From: Ceratothoa steindachneri
Taxonomy: Eukaryota > Arthropoda > Malacostraca > Isopoda > Cymothoidae
Assembly: GCA_963969495.1 (NCBI GenBank)
Contig: OZ018330.1
Coordinates: forward strand, 46,676,394 to 46,740,393
Direction of reading: 5' to 3'
DNA length: 64,000 nt
In this document: positions 25,117-37,010 of the stretch, in pieces
How the letters are laid out: the number at the start of each line of letters is the position of its first letter
How positions within the stretch are numbered: the stretch's first letter is position 1
Program-made: the position numbers and the translations under genes
The notes under the pieces: model-generated
Seen by the model: the letters and a program-made list of their open reading frames with translations, nothing else
What the model was told of the DNA's origin: nothing
The model's database searches: none

Positions 25117-25493
25117 CAGGGTGTCCCTAGAGTCTAGAAACATAGGAAATTTCACAATGATGTCCTCGTTTACCAGACCTTACCCGTCCCCTTGACTTCT
25201 TTTTCTGGTGTCTATGTGCTAAATGAAGAGGTGCACTCAATGATGCAAAACACCAGAGGAAACGGCACATCATAAATAAATGTGCTCAAATTGACGGAAA
25301 CTTGGAGTAAATGCATCGGGTTCTTCGGAACAAGCTCGTAAAGCGCATCGAACTTTGCATCCCAAATGGTGGGAATAACATTGAATATTCTATTTATTAA
25401 TATTAAAATAAAAATAAAAAAAAGTTAAAATTAAATAAAATGTTGTTAATTTTTTATTGAAAATATGCCAGTCTTTGGGGGCACCCTGTATTA
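25117..25493 (+). mobile_element. Internally deleted mariner/Tc-type element (MITE-like), about 375 bp
   Basis: The ends are inverted: left TACAGGGTGTCCCTAGAGTC and right, on the other strand, TACAGGGTGCCCCCAAAGAC. Both begin with TA, the usual target site. The right end of the relic at 4680-5559 also finishes GGGACACCCTGT, so the two belong to related families. The interior retains a scrap of transposase (after frame shifts, PLTSFSGVYVLNEEV resembles the PLDFFLWG...LK..V region) and an A-rich stretch. It cannot encode a transposase; a full-length source element would have to move it. Confidence 0.75.
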
Positions 25494-26366
25494 TGACATT
25501 AGCGATGGTGTTTTAAGGTTAGGAATAATTATAAAGAGGCGTATAAAAAGACGTGAAAAAGATTTCGATAAGAAGCGTGGTTTTATTCAATAAATAATTT
25601 GCCATTATTTAATTTAATGTTTTTCATTATTACTTTGCGAGTCGAGTGGGTTGAACTTTACTGCATGCTCTGAAAAAACGGGTCTTGTTGGCGCGAAGGG
25701 CTCATCAGCACCTAGATGTTTGTTAGAGTTAGTGAGAGGATTATCATAGGTGTATTAAGTCAAGCCGCAATTTAGGTACACGAGAGGTCACTTAGGTACA
25801 AGAACATTAATGCCTGCACGAGTTTAATTATGGATAACCATTTTTAAAAAAGAAATTGAAATGAAGCCAAAGCTTTTCTTTCACTTCCACTGTGTTTTGG
25901 CGATGGTGTAGACACTAGCAACCACGCAGCTCTACGTGAAAACATCGTTCCAGGCAGAACCGGATTTTTAGTTCTATTAATTATCCCTCTCCGTATTTAC
26001 TTCAAGATTCAAAATCACCAAGTAAAGAAAAATACTTTCTCCCAAGTAATTGTGAAGCCGAAATAAAATGCAACTCCAGAAGATTCATCGGAGAAACAAA
26101 AGCACCCCTTCAGGAGATAAGAGGCACGAAAGAAGTATAAATAATGGAGTAAGCTTTGAATAATCACGCACTATATTATAAAAAGGTGCACTTGCGCCAG
26201 TTTCGCTACATTTCTTTATCTTTTTTTATGCTTGAGAAGATTTTGTATTTGGATTTCAAGTCCAGTCGCTGCCCATCGTCGCTACCGCGCAATCAACTCT
26301 CCACATAAGATATTTACCTAATCTCCTAAGAGCAGAACTAAATACAGAAGTACACCTTATTTCTAC
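25494..26366. other. No recognisable gene
   Basis: Flank between the small mariner and the left LTR of the gypsy element. No motif seen. Confidence 0.5.
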
Positions 26367-26625
26367 TGTACTATATAAGATGGATGCAGTATCGAATACC
26401 CTCTATCCTTACGGACCGAAAAAATAGGTCTTCCGATGGTAGTTCCTCAAACTTTCGTATTACCACCGACATACGAACGCAGTTTGGATTCCGTGTGATT
26501 CGAGCTCTTGTTCTTGACGACTTAAATAACCAGTTAGTTGTCACACATCATCATTATACGGCTCCTATGAAACGCGCGTTCTAAATCTTTGTTCGGTTAT
26601 TTATTAATATATGAAAATACGGGGT
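26367..26625 (+). repeat. Left LTR of Ty3/gypsy element
   Basis: It starts TGTACTATATAAGATGGA, aligning with TGTACAATATAAGATGGA at 30479. The downstream blocks TCGAGCTCTTGTTCTTGAC, AATAACCAGTTA, TTGTCAC, CCGGCTC-like and TTATTTATTA are shared in the same order by both LTRs. TATATAAG just inside is a possible TATA box. The end near 26625 is approximate, as the two LTRs diverge there. No clean primer-binding site was identified. Confidence 0.75.
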
Positions 26626-27399
26626 AATAGGACTCCAAAGAACCCCTCCCCCCTTCAGTATCATAATCTTGTCATGCTGCTACTGTGTCCACCGAAGGGC
26701 TGAGGAGTTTAGTTCCAATAGATCTTAGTCGAAAAAACCTGGTCCCAAAGAGTTTCCTCGAAAAAGGTGTTCCATTGTTGGATGGGTTCATCACAAGGGT
26801 AACTCATAGAGTAAAAGTTTTTTTTAGAAAATCCTTCGAACGAAGATAGTTTATTGACTAGTCTAGACTACACTTTCATAATAAGAACAAAATGAAGGTG
26901 TTAAATGATATTTATACTCTTATTTCCTACATCTTCAGCTTTGTTTTGTGACTGAATAATGTTAGAAATATGAAAATCATTCCTAAAAAGAAATATTTGA
27001 TAATAAAGCTGTGGTTTTGCTATTTAAAATGATATAGAGTTTTTATGAGAGAAATAAACTATCAAGACTATGTATATGGCTTTGGCTTATGCGTCCAATT
27101 TTCTCGAATCACCCAGTATATTCTATTCTCTCTAAGGAAAATTTGTCATCGCAAACTACATCCATATCTTAACGATATAGTGGTATCGGCTTTAATGGAA
27201 CATTTCGGTGGGAAAAGTACTTTTTAACTTTACTAACAATATGTTTTATGTGGAGGATTATCGGCATCTATTCCCTCGACAAATTCCAAAGGACGCCTTG
27301 TTTAAATTATGGTACCATCACACACCTGTGTTTTCTCAACAACATGGGCGCTCATGCCCGTATAATCTCATGAATGTTAACCACAGGTACACTTAGTTT
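26626..27399 (+). other. Internal 5' part of gypsy element, gag not recognised
   Basis: Expected place of gag. Short frames at 27045-27396 exist, but I see neither a major homology region nor a CCHC knuckle. It is probably too decayed, or partly deleted. Confidence 0.4.
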
Positions 27400-28450
27400 A
27401 TTGTTGACAGTCTCTTACCATCATACACACTCTAGGGCGGATATTTTGATAAGTTTTATACATATTAGATATAAAATACTCAATGCTCGGTTCGGATTTT
27501 AGGACAAAACATCAACTTTAATATCTCTGCGTGCACGCGTCCTAATTGACCAGACCAACAATTTAATGGCTCACTGCTCCTCAATTTGAATTTACCTGCC
27601 TCGAGTCACAACGCTTACTCAAGCCGAAAATCGCTACCTAAACCTTACGCACTCACTTCTCACCCATATCCTCGTAAATTATGACATACACCATCATATT
27701 GAAACTAAGGGTCCGTATGTCAGTTCTCACCCTCGTTTAGACGCATATCATCTCAAAATTATAGGTGAAACTTCGAATATATGCTCGAAATGAGAAATAA
27801 ACTCCTCTCGAAAAAGTCCTTGTTCCTCTTCAATATATTTAGTTCCAAAAGAATCTGAACACGACTGGTAAACTATCGGGAGCTAGAAACGGCTGAATAC
27901 CTAAAGAAAGGAAGATTCGTATCATTTTAAGTTCCACCACGATTACACAAACATCTTCACCTGAAGTTCATATTATCGAAGATTTTCTCTCAAAGTGCGT
28001 CTTCATCAGGTTGCAATGAATGAAGTAGATAATATTCACAAAATGGTAGTCACAATACCTGTCAAAATTAAGAATATACATGGATACCTTTCGGCATTAT
28101 GACGGCAGCGTACAACTTGCAGTGGCTCTTTAGGTAGGTAATCGCTAGCTTAAAATTCAGATCACGAGCACAGAAGACCAACTCATAGTATTCTTCGCTC
28201 GCCTGCCAGAATTCAGTCTAGTTATAAGCCCTAGGAAATGTGAATTCAGTGAAGAATAATTAAGCTTTCTAGGTCATATCATTAACTTCGGAAAGATTAC
28301 TCCTTCCACTGAGAAAGTGACCGCAATTAAAGAGTTCCGAAAATAGAGGACTCAAAAGTGACTCAAGTGTTTTTTTGGTTTGACATTCAATTTTCATAGG
28401 TTCATTCTAAATTGTAGTCATAATTTGAAGCCAATTTATGCCCTTTTCCT
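27400..28450 (+). pseudogene. Ty3/gypsy protease-RT region
   Basis: Translations across frames follow a gypsy pol. A protease-like stretch lies near 27400-27470 (FIVDS...). The pre-RT signature HHIETKGPYVSSHPRL (27689-27740) corresponds to HHI.T.GPPV..RPRRL. SSRKSPCSSSIYLVPKESE (27800-27860) corresponds to the S.SPWSSPLH.VPKK block. Then come VAMNEVDNIHKM at about 28010 and the very diagnostic LPEFSLVISPRKCEFS and LSFLGHIINFGKITPSTEKV (28210-28320). The YVDD catalytic segment is not legible. Many stops make the copy inactive. Confidence 0.85.
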
Positions 28451-29000
28451 GTCACTCACAAAATAGTGAGTCAACCGCAATTAAATAGTTAATTGATGCA
28501 CGGGAAATTTTAAGGGCAAAAGAAAACACCTCACGGAGAACAACTTCCTACTCTCGATCTCGACAAATTCCTCTAATCTTACCCCTGTAGGGTCGTTAGA
28601 CCATATTTTTAATGCGTTCGGCGCTCATCGGGTTATTTTCCCTAAAATTAACTTTGAATGGTCAAGTATAGCATATTCGGAGACAACTACTTGAAATCTA
28701 ACAAGAAATAAGAGATTTTCTTAATTTCCTGAAACTTAGAAAACTCTTTGTCCAGACACACCACAAACTCATCACTTTGGCGCTTAAGTCCGCTTCAAAC
28801 AGTTCACTCAGATTTAAAATGTAGGCATTTGTTATATATATATCGTAATTTACGATACACACTATCTCAACTAAAGATTAACATGATTAACGGGACTCCA
28901 GTGATAAATTACGATGAAATATCGACGCTTAAAATTTGATCAAGAAACATGAAGCATTTACGAGATTCCAAATAATATCACTACAACATCAGCCGATGAA
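28451..29000 (+). pseudogene. Ty3/gypsy RNase H relic
   Basis: Blocks in the order of gypsy RNase H: QLLEIXQEIRDFLNFLKLRK (about 28690-28750) for the Y..ELLA.......F...L.G block, then HHKLITLALKSASNSS for the DHKPL..AL block, with the Asp lost. Multiple frame changes. Confidence 0.65.
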
Positions 29001-29089
29001 TCTCCCCAAATCGGTGAAACTGTTATCTACACCATGCATACTTGCAATCTCGCCCTCCGTTATCCCCATTTTACAGATCTATTCTTTAG

Positions 29090-29990
29090 ACACCGTATCT
29101 AATTTATATCACCTCTTTTTGGCACCTATTTAGCATAATGTGAGTCTGTGGGAAAGACAAAGTGCCAAATTTCAAAAAGCAATAGTGCACAAACACATCT
29201 CCGCTCTCAAGATTTCCTTTGGTGACAATTCGCTTCATTCACGTCCATCTCAAACTCACTCAAGATTTTCCTCGTCTAATTAACACATTTACATTCACAC
29301 ATGTCTCTACTGGTCCATACGATGGTTAAAAATTATCCTAAGTCCAGACAGTTTGCCTAAAGCCGTTGCGAAAGTGTTCATAGCAAAACGGTGTGCTCGT
29401 TCTGGTCGTCAAGCATCCGTAGTTATCGTTTGAGGCACATAAGTTTATAAAACTCATAAAACGTACAAAACAAAGCCACATATTGCATATTTTGAGCAGC
29501 TGGCGAGTAGTCTTAACTATCAAATCAGGCCTTGCTTGATTGCTCGATATACAATGCAACACAGAGTTAAACAACTGACCATGTTTCCTTTTGGAATACA
29601 TTGCTTAAGGATCTTAATTGTTCCAGAGTGGCGCTTGTTTATAGCTCTCCGTTACACTTACCATGCAATATTTTACCTTAAAGCTCAACGTAACTATACA
29701 CGACCAGTGGATTTCGCAATTGTATATAATGAGCACATGAGCTGGCTCCTCCTCACAACGACGTCTCAACACATCGACATATGTACTTTTCTCTTCCCCA
29801 CCTTCATATATCGACACACTTATTCGTCAGCTGTTTTGGAGCCAGAATATCCTTGATATACCTGCATGACGAACCATTTTCCTATGTTGGTCAGAAAAGT
29901 GAAAAATAGTCTAAGGTAATCGAGAAGTTGCAACAAGATCTAAATCTTTCCCAACAAGGCCACCAGGCCTGGAGGAATGTAAAAGAACAC
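29090..29990 (+). pseudogene. Ty3/gypsy integrase relic
   Basis: SLWERQSAKFQKAIVHKHIS (29140-29200) matches the W...C..CQ..KV.RH block at the start of gypsy integrase. RFIHVHLKLTQDFP and INTFTFTHVSTGPYDG (29235-29330) fit the F..VH.DLVGP.P... and T.VDR.TRW blocks. YVGQKSEKXSKVIEK near 29890 may be part of the integrase C-terminus. Catalytic residues cannot be read reliably. Catalysis of cDNA insertion is known for the family; this copy cannot do it. Confidence 0.6.
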
Positions 29991-30456
29991 ATTGTCTGAT
30001 CTATGTTCTCAAGCACCTAAGGCAAAGTGCGTCTCCTATGTGCTTGAAAGTACTGCAATACTCTCGAGGTTGCACAGATCCTAAGTATTGATTCCATGTA
30101 GCCAATACCAACCAAGTAGCACCAAATGCTTCCACCCAAAAAGGATAATTTCCCTTTCATTTAACAATCTCCAAATTTACTTCCCGATTGTGAAACACCC
30201 AATTTATCGCACCGAAGCTTCCAATTCTCAAAGTTGAGGAAAATACTTTCCTTCAAATTTTAGCCACCGTCGAGCTACAATCCACTTTCAGAAGCTTCAT
30301 AGCGAAAGCCCCCATCCCCTTTAACCAGATAAGATTCCATTGGGTTCTATAAATAATCGAATTAGTCTAGGAAAACTTTTCCTAAGGATGCCAACTCAAC
30401 TCGTTGCCTGAAGTCGGTATCTCGAAGTCCGCACTTTAGATATTCAGCAATCTCCT
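29991..30456. other. 3' internal region of gypsy element, non-coding
   Basis: Sequence between the integrase relic and the polypurine tract. No envelope-like frame is seen. Confidence 0.45.
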
Positions 30457-30458
30457 CC

Positions 30459-30478
30459 TAAAGAGGAGGAGATTCTAT
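30459..30478 (+). promoter_or_regulatory. Polypurine tract of gypsy element
   Basis: AAAGAGGAGGAGATTCTA lies immediately before the right LTR start TGTAC at 30479, where plus-strand DNA synthesis of an LTR element is primed. Confidence 0.75.
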
Positions 30479-30779
30479 TGTACAATATAAGATGGACACT
30501 CGATTGAATACTCCAAGCCACCACGCACCGCATAACTCCTCCTTTGGAGAAGGCTCTCAAGCTTACGTATTCACGAGCATACAAATAAATAGATTTTCTT
30601 CAGAATATTACTAGCAACATAGGTAGGTAGTTTGGTTTTCCTGTTAGTCGAGCTCTTGTTCTTGACAACTTGAATAACCAGTTATTTGTCACGCGTCATG
30701 ATTATCCGGCTCTTCTAAAACGCGCTTTCTTTATCTAACGTTTTTTTCAGTTATTTATTATTATATTCTCAAAGTAACA
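30479..30779 (+). repeat. Right LTR of Ty3/gypsy element
   Basis: Aligned with the left LTR at 26367 (see blocks there). It may end at ...GTAACA (30779), a TG...CA arrangement. The two LTRs share blocks separated by diverged stretches and indels, so the insertion is old. Internal distance between LTRs is about 3.85 kb. Confidence 0.75.
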
Positions 30780-31673
30780 TTTTTCATTGCAACTTTTAGC
30801 CATATCTCAACTAAATAATGGCGTCGTTAGTAGAAGTACATTTCGATGAGAGAGCTACTTTTTACCTAGTAAGTAATATTGTAGCTGAGTAGTACGTCGG
30901 CCGATTCAGTTTGTCTGTGGGTAAAGTAGGAATTGAGTATGGAAGATTAACTTTTCCTCAGACGACAATTTGCAAGGTCATAGATAATTATTAAGGGTAT
31001 TTTTTGTTTTTGTTTATAGTTCTCTTGCAATATATGGCATCTTCGCTCCCTACGACCGCTTGGGAGATTAAGGGAGAAAGCTTTGAGCCTAGAGCCTGTT
31101 AAGTAGGCCTCGAGGGCGTTACCCCAATTGAGCGCGGCCGTCCTAAGGGACCAGGTTAGAAGGAAGAGAGGTTGTTGCATAATGGGGGAATTTTATAGCG
31201 TACTAGCGGTCCATGTAAGAGATAGGAAGTGGAGGTTCAATTGCAACTTAACATCACGCGAAGAAATACATCCATGTGGGGTGGTCGTGGCATATCCACT
31301 TGGCCGAACCTTTGCCAACATCTCTATTAATAAATGTAAACTCTGAATATCCATATAAACCCCCTAAAAAAATAAGTTTGGATAAATGGCTCCGTAACTC
31401 AAAAGGACAGACATGTCGTTTTATTGAAATCATAGCGGGAATAAAAAATATTTTTGTCTTTCGGAAATGAAAATAACAAAATGTATTTTGATAATCATCT
31501 TTATAAAAAGTAACATAAAATGTGTACGCATTCACAGAATGTCGCATTTTCATTTTAGGGGCAAGATTGAAAAGCGCATTTAGAGTGGTTCATCAAATTA
31601 TACAAAAAAATTTCATTGTTGGAGCTACATTTCCACGATTCTTTTTCTCCTAAAGCACATGAAAAGGTTTTCA

Positions 31674-31677
<4 letters not shown>
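30780..31677. other. No recognisable gene
   Basis: Short frames on both strands between gypsy and the next AT array. No motif. Confidence 0.5.

Positions 31678-31706
<29 letters not shown>
31678..31706. repeat. (AT)n microsatellite, about 29 bp
   Basis: Sits exactly at the 3' end of the minus-strand PLE tail that follows. Confidence 0.95.
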
Positions 31707-31711
<5 letters not shown>

Positions 31712-32252
31712 GAATAACACACAAAGTAGCACGTGAGGTTCGTGATGAATGCAATGTCCCGCAGGAAAAATGAAAAGGTGCTTCCAAGTACTTTCGAACT
31801 TTATTCAATTCATTATCAAGGATAACTACAACAGAAAATAATATAATAAGGGTATATATACGCTAATAAAAGATAGAGGACCGCCTTTAAGATAAGAAAT
31901 CATCAATGAGGAAGTAGAAGAGGGATTGGTAAATTCACATTAAGATTTAGCTATAACAAAGGTAGCAAGGTCAAACCGAGAGGCAAGAAAGACTCAAGGA
32001 CAGAGCTAAAAGGGCGAAAACGATTAACGGATAAAGCGATTGGATAAAGAGGGAGATTAGGAGAGACACGAGAAGTAAATTGAAACGCGAGAGAGGGGGA
32101 CAAGGAGAGAGGAAGAGAAATAAAATATTGTAAATACAAAATCGGGTTCCCATAAAAATGAAAATTGCCCCCCAAAATAAATTTAGGAATATAAGTCTAA
32201 GCTAATTTCTTTAAGAATAAGTTTTTTCATAACAACATCAATTTTAAAAAAG
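31707..32252 (-). mobile_element. Penelope-like element, 3' fragment (same family as 50.5-52.2 kb)
   Basis: Aligns over its length with the 3' parts at 50515-50990 (same strand) and 51815-52195 (opposite strand). Shared blocks include TGAATGCAATGTCCCGC, AAGGTG.TTCCAAGTACTTT, TATCAAGGATAAC and GACCGCCT..AA. At its 5' end (32252 going down) the last codons of the GIY-YIG protein remain: FFKIDVVMKKLILKEIS, matching YKIDAIIKRLILKEIS of the 50.5-kb copy. The hairpin/GAAA module is at 31790-31822 (minus). The copy is cut by the end of LINE A at about 32253. Confidence 0.85.
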
Positions 32253-32438
32253 CATATATATATATATGCAGATCTTGATAACCATAGTATATTTCACCTT
32301 CATTAATTTTTGGGGGTAAACTTCCCATTTTTCTAATTATCTTTTTTAGTTCATCTTGTAGATGGTAAACAACTTTTACGTTCATCTCTTTTTTAAATGA
32401 AATGTGTTTGGTAAAACCAAACTTGACTTTAATTACTG

Positions 32439-32466
32439 AGCTTTCGATCTATGCGATCATCTTCAG
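32439..32466 (-). other. 3' UTR hairpin/GAAA module of LINE A
   Basis: On the minus strand: CTGAAGAT, stem GATC, loop GCATA, stem GATC, then GAAAGCTCAG. The same module is at 41982-42006 in LINE B. It resembles the core of a hammerhead ribozyme (CUGANGA ... GAAA); no cleavage-site strand has been identified. Confidence 0.5.
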
Positions 32467-32999
32467 AGTGTCTTTCCTTCTTTATCGGTAAAGAATGTTA
32501 AGTCACAATGAAAAGATGATGATGTAGTCAATATCAGAAGAAGGTTTGGATAGTAGTAGATGAAAGAGGCGTGAAAAATTAAGAGAGGTAGGGATATTTT
32601 GCACTAGTAGGGAGGGCATCGCTTTCCTTTATTTACTTTTACGTTTGCTTTTGGGTTTATTATTTGATTAGATGTTTTCTCCTATATTTTTGTATGTTCA
32701 TGTGCTTCAGCGTTTTTCTTTTTGTTTGTCTTAATAAATTGGTGTACTTATTTTTGGTATAAATTTTGAGCATTTAAGCCTTTATTAGCTATTTTGTCCA
32801 ACAATTTACCTTGTGTTTGTAGTTTAGTGTAATGTTGTTTGTAATCATTTGATTCTTCTACATATGTTGTATTTTTTGTATTTGATCTATGTATATATTG
32901 GTGAAATGTCCTGTAAGCATAGTTTGGTGCTCGGGAACTGACGTCGGCATGAGACTTTTACCCGTAGTCTTGCAGGTATGTTAAACCTTCCGCCTGTCC

Positions 33000-35990
33000 C
33001 CTGTAGCTCCGGAATGATACCATTCACTAAGGTGGACCAAACCTTTCTCCCAGTTTCTGTGTTGCCACATTGATGGGTTCTAATCGTTCCCTCCTTTGTA
33101 GATCTCTTTGCCGAAGACGAACACGCCCTCTGAATTTATTAATAAGTAGAGATGCAGTGTTCTTGACACGTTGAGGTTTCTCATTAAGGATTTGCTGGCC
33201 GCTTGAATTCCCACTCCGGGGTATATGAGCCTAGCCAGGACATACATCAGATATATTTCCTTGATGTTGAACGAGCTAAGATCTCTAAACCTCTATGGCT
33301 TGGAGATTTCTTCCCTTGCCATGTTCCGCCTCTCCCTGTGGTGTCTCGAGTATCAAAGGTCGGAGATCTTTAGGCCCAGGACGGTGCCTTCGGCGGAGTA
33401 GCCGTATCTCCTCCCTTCTATAAAGATGAACCATCTCAACTTGTGGCTCAGCAGGACGATTTTTAATTTGTCCCTGTTGGTCCTGATCTTCCATCGTCTC
33501 TCCTACTGGTTGATGTTATTAATTTCCGCTATCGTGCGAGCTGCTTGTGCCCTTGCTTACCTCTCCGAGTATGGGACGATTTGCGTGATGTTATCTGCGA
33601 ACTGCAGATACATCGTGTCCCTGTGCACAGGAGTTGGGAGGTCGATGGTGAAGACCAGGTAAAGGAGTTAAAGCAGTGGGCTCAGGCAACTTCCTTGGCG
33701 AACGCCCGTCTTTAGTTTGAATTCAGATCCTCTGTAGCACTCAATCATGAGACATGCCCTTCTCTCCATGACAGTCACAGAGGATCCTTTCCAGGATTGG
33801 GTCTAGCTGGAGGTTCAGGATCTTGTATTGAAGTCATTGCAGTGAAATTTTATCAAAGGCCTTCTAAAGGTCCCTCAGCACAATGTATACATAGCACCCA
33901 TTTGCTTGGGAATATGCTACTTTCTCTGTTAGGAGCGCCAGGGCCGTATCAGTGCCCCTTTTTCTACGGAACCCGTGTTGTTGGAGGTTGTGCGCTCCAA
34001 ACTTGCTCAGTTGAGCTTGTAGCCTGTCTGCTATAATTTTTTCAAAGATCTTTCCTGGCATCTCGAAAAGAGAGATCGGGCGATAGTTAGCTACCTTTTG
34101 TGGGGGCATTTTTACCTTCTGGATGAATATGATTTTGGCCATCTTGTATCCGTCAGGGAAGTAGCCTGAATTCAGAGCAGCGTTTATTGTGTTCTTTCAG
34201 CCCTGAATAATTTGCCTTGGGGCATTTAAGAGGTTGTTTTTCGTAATTCCAGACCAGCCTGGGGCCCTCTGCTTGAAGGACTTTATGGTGTTCAAGGTCT
34301 CTTCGAGAGTTATCGGACGTCAGTGGCTAACCATCTCTCTTTCATGAGATACTTGTAGGTGTGGGTGGGTTGAATGTATCACTGTGCCGAGGTCATCAAG
34401 CAATTGGTCTTCGAAGTCCTGGTCGAAGTCGTTGTTCTCCTCAAGGGATATAGCGAAGATCTATAGCCAGTGCGTTTTAAATTTTCTCTCGAGAAACTCT
34501 AGGCCCTCAACGATGTCGTCTCCATCTTTGATTTAAGTTCTAGGTCTGGCGGGCAATCCTCTAAGTCTTCGGATGTTGTTCCAAATTCTTACAGGATTGC
34601 CTTCCCTGTTCAGCCTCCTAATGATGTCATTCCAGATTGCTCTTTGCTTTTAAATTAGTATGTTCTTTAGTTCCTCTCCTAGTTATATCATTCTGGTTGT
34701 CCTTTCCCGATTTCTGCCTGTCCTGCCGATCTCTTCATAGATTTCTCTATGTTCCTTGGTGATTTATCTCAACTTGTTCGTCCACCTAGTTTGTGGGAGC
34801 ATTTTATAGGAGATTCTGGGGACGCATCTCTCGTCGGCTTGTATGAGAAGATTGGTGATCTTATTTATCTCTTCATCAATATCTTCAAGAGTAGTGTCTC
34901 CCAGGTCAATTGGTTTGTAAGAACTGAGGTGCTCTTGATATAGCTCTCAGTTAGCTTTAGCATAACTTTTCCCGAGTGGAACTGGCTTGAGTAGTGGGGC
35001 AAGCGAAATTGTGGTGATAATCGGGATGTGATCGCTCGGTACCACTGGTCCGGGATCATTGCTACTGTTGAAGGGGAAGTTTTTGCTTGTTAACACCACG
35101 CCCGGTTTAGTTGCCGGACGATGTGTTAAGAAGGTCGGGAAACACGGCCCAAGCCTCTGGAGTCTGTCTCTTTCGAGTAGCAACTCCAGGTTTCTTCGCC
35201 TTTGGTCAGTGCTTCCGTAGCCTAACGCTCTTCATCTGGCGTTTAGATCACCGCCAAGCAATGTTAGTTTAAAAGTTGGTAATCGGTAGGTATTTGCGAC
35301 GTAGAGGTTGATACCCAGCCGGCACGGCCAGGTTTTCCACCAGGGTTGGTATTTTAACAGCCACAAATGACTCCCCTAGGTTTGGAAGTGTTCTGTATGT
35401 AATGTTTTCTCGGATCACGATGGCTGCGCAGGCCTAACGATCCTGTGTGTAGGTTTCATTTATAACGGTGTAATTTGGTATCTTTATTCTGTTTGTATTC
35501 GTGTTATCACCGTGTCCAATAATGAGGATCAGGTCGGAATCCACTGTACGGAATAAGTTTCAGTATGGAATGTGTTTTCCTTCCCATCCATTAACGTTAA
35601 TTGTAAGTATTTTTAATGTGTTATTTGCGTTTTGCATGTTTGTGTTGTGTAGTGCTTATGTATTTTATTTGTGTGTGTCTTATTCTACTGCTTTCTATTA
35701 TTTCCCTTCTTTCCGTTTTTGATTTTGAAAAATTCTGCTTCACTAATGGCGAAGCAGGAGTCCCTATGTATTTTTATTTCTACTGTCACGAGCGCTTCCT
35801 CAATTAGCGCTTCCTGGACTAGCGCATAGTATGTCCATTTCAATAAGCTTGCTTTTATTCCCGATGTTGTGATCCTCCGGGAAGGGAGTTTCAGCCTTTC
35901 TGTAAAATCGGATTTTGATCTTTTCTCCATCGAACTTTTGGGTTTGACAAGAACTCTTCCCTTTACTCTTGTTTCTTGCTCTCGCATGGG
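33000..35990 (-). pseudogene. LINE A ORF2 (endonuclease-reverse transcriptase)
   Basis: Parts seen in order on the minus strand: an N-terminal piece near 35980-35690; the endonuclease end VVPSDHIPIITTISLAPL (about 35060-35000; SDH is the catalytic block); and RT fingers in an open frame 34142-33864 with MAKIIFIQKVKMPPQK, NYRPISLFEMPGKIFEKII and QQHGFRRKRGTDTALALLTE. The palm at 33590-33620 reads LQFADNITQIV, so the catalytic FADD has become FADN. A C-terminal thumb region follows to about 33000. The catalytic change plus frameshifts make it inactive. Confidence 0.8.
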
Positions 35991-36139
35991 TCTTAGGAGG
36001 CTGAGATCACTCTTGTTGCTCTTTAGAGCCTGTTTGATTCTTCTAGCTGCTCTTTTTTCACTCTTTTCCCGTTGCCTTATGGCCTCAATTCGGGGGTCCC
36101 TATTTGCGCACTTCTGAGGAGCTGAGGTTGGTACCGGGA

Positions 36140-37010
36140 TCGAGTTCTTTTCCGTTTTTTCTTCATCTATTGGAAAGGCGGTCGCCGGTGCCTATTCATT
36201 GGGCTTGAACTGTAGTTGCAGGACTTCCCCTGATCGTTTCTTTCCAGGGACCACATTTCTGCTAAGCCATTATTCTTGAGTATAGTATTTAGCTCATTAG
36301 CAAAGCAGCATGGGTTCGTCAGGTTCCTTACGTGGGCATATGATATGCATGGTAGCATTTTCGTCGAGTTTTCGTTGCCGATCTTCAGATAGGTTTTCTG
36401 TGTGACATTCTCGAGACTTCCAGCCGGGGCGGCTTTTACCGCTTGGGCGTATGAGGTGTTCGCTCTCCTCATTCCTTCAGCTTTTTTTCTCTTCCGCCTT
36501 TCTCTTCAGAATCTTTCTCTTTCTGGGGCATTGCCAATGCCCCGTGTTTTTGTCTACAGTTTGGGAATTTCTGCTGTTGGGCATTCGCGAAGGCCGTGTC
36601 CTTTTTGGCTGCATCTGGAACAGGTCGATTTCTTCTCCTTTCACCCCTTTGTGGTGTGGTGCTCGAGTCTATAGCATCTAGAGGAAATTTTCACCGGGTT
36701 GAATTCTTTCGTTCGATTTGCTCCCCGCCTTTTGGCGTTGAAGAGAAGTAGCCCTTGCTTTTTCACCTTTGTCGCAATCTGCATATCTAAAAAGATTATT
36801 TTAAACACATGATTATATTTCGTGTTGTCTCTTCTGTTTCTAAATTTGATTATTTCAATAATCCTTGCCCATTGCTCGATCCTTTCTATTTCCTCTTTGA
36901 TTTCTTCTTTAGTGTGTTGGCCTAACAAGGGGTCCAGCCTTCTACACACTAGGCTTCTGTCTCCTTGGATCTGAGGAGGGGTGCTTGGCTGTAGATTTAT
37001 TTCCTTCGGG
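36140..37010 (-). pseudogene. LINE A ORF1 (gag-like, CCHC zinc knuckle)
   Basis: Minus-strand pieces: an N-terminal region with LDMQIATKVKKQGLLLFNAK (about 36800-36740); SSRCYRLEHHTTK; then a perfect C-X2-C-X4-H-X4-C knuckle CSRCSQKGHGLREC at 36622-36581; and, after 36470, the frame with NTSYAQAVKAAPAG and ISYAHVRNLTNPCCFANELN. Such proteins bind the element RNA. The same modules recur in LINE B (39.0-39.8 kb), LINE C (46.0-47.0 kb) and fragment D. Confidence 0.78.
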
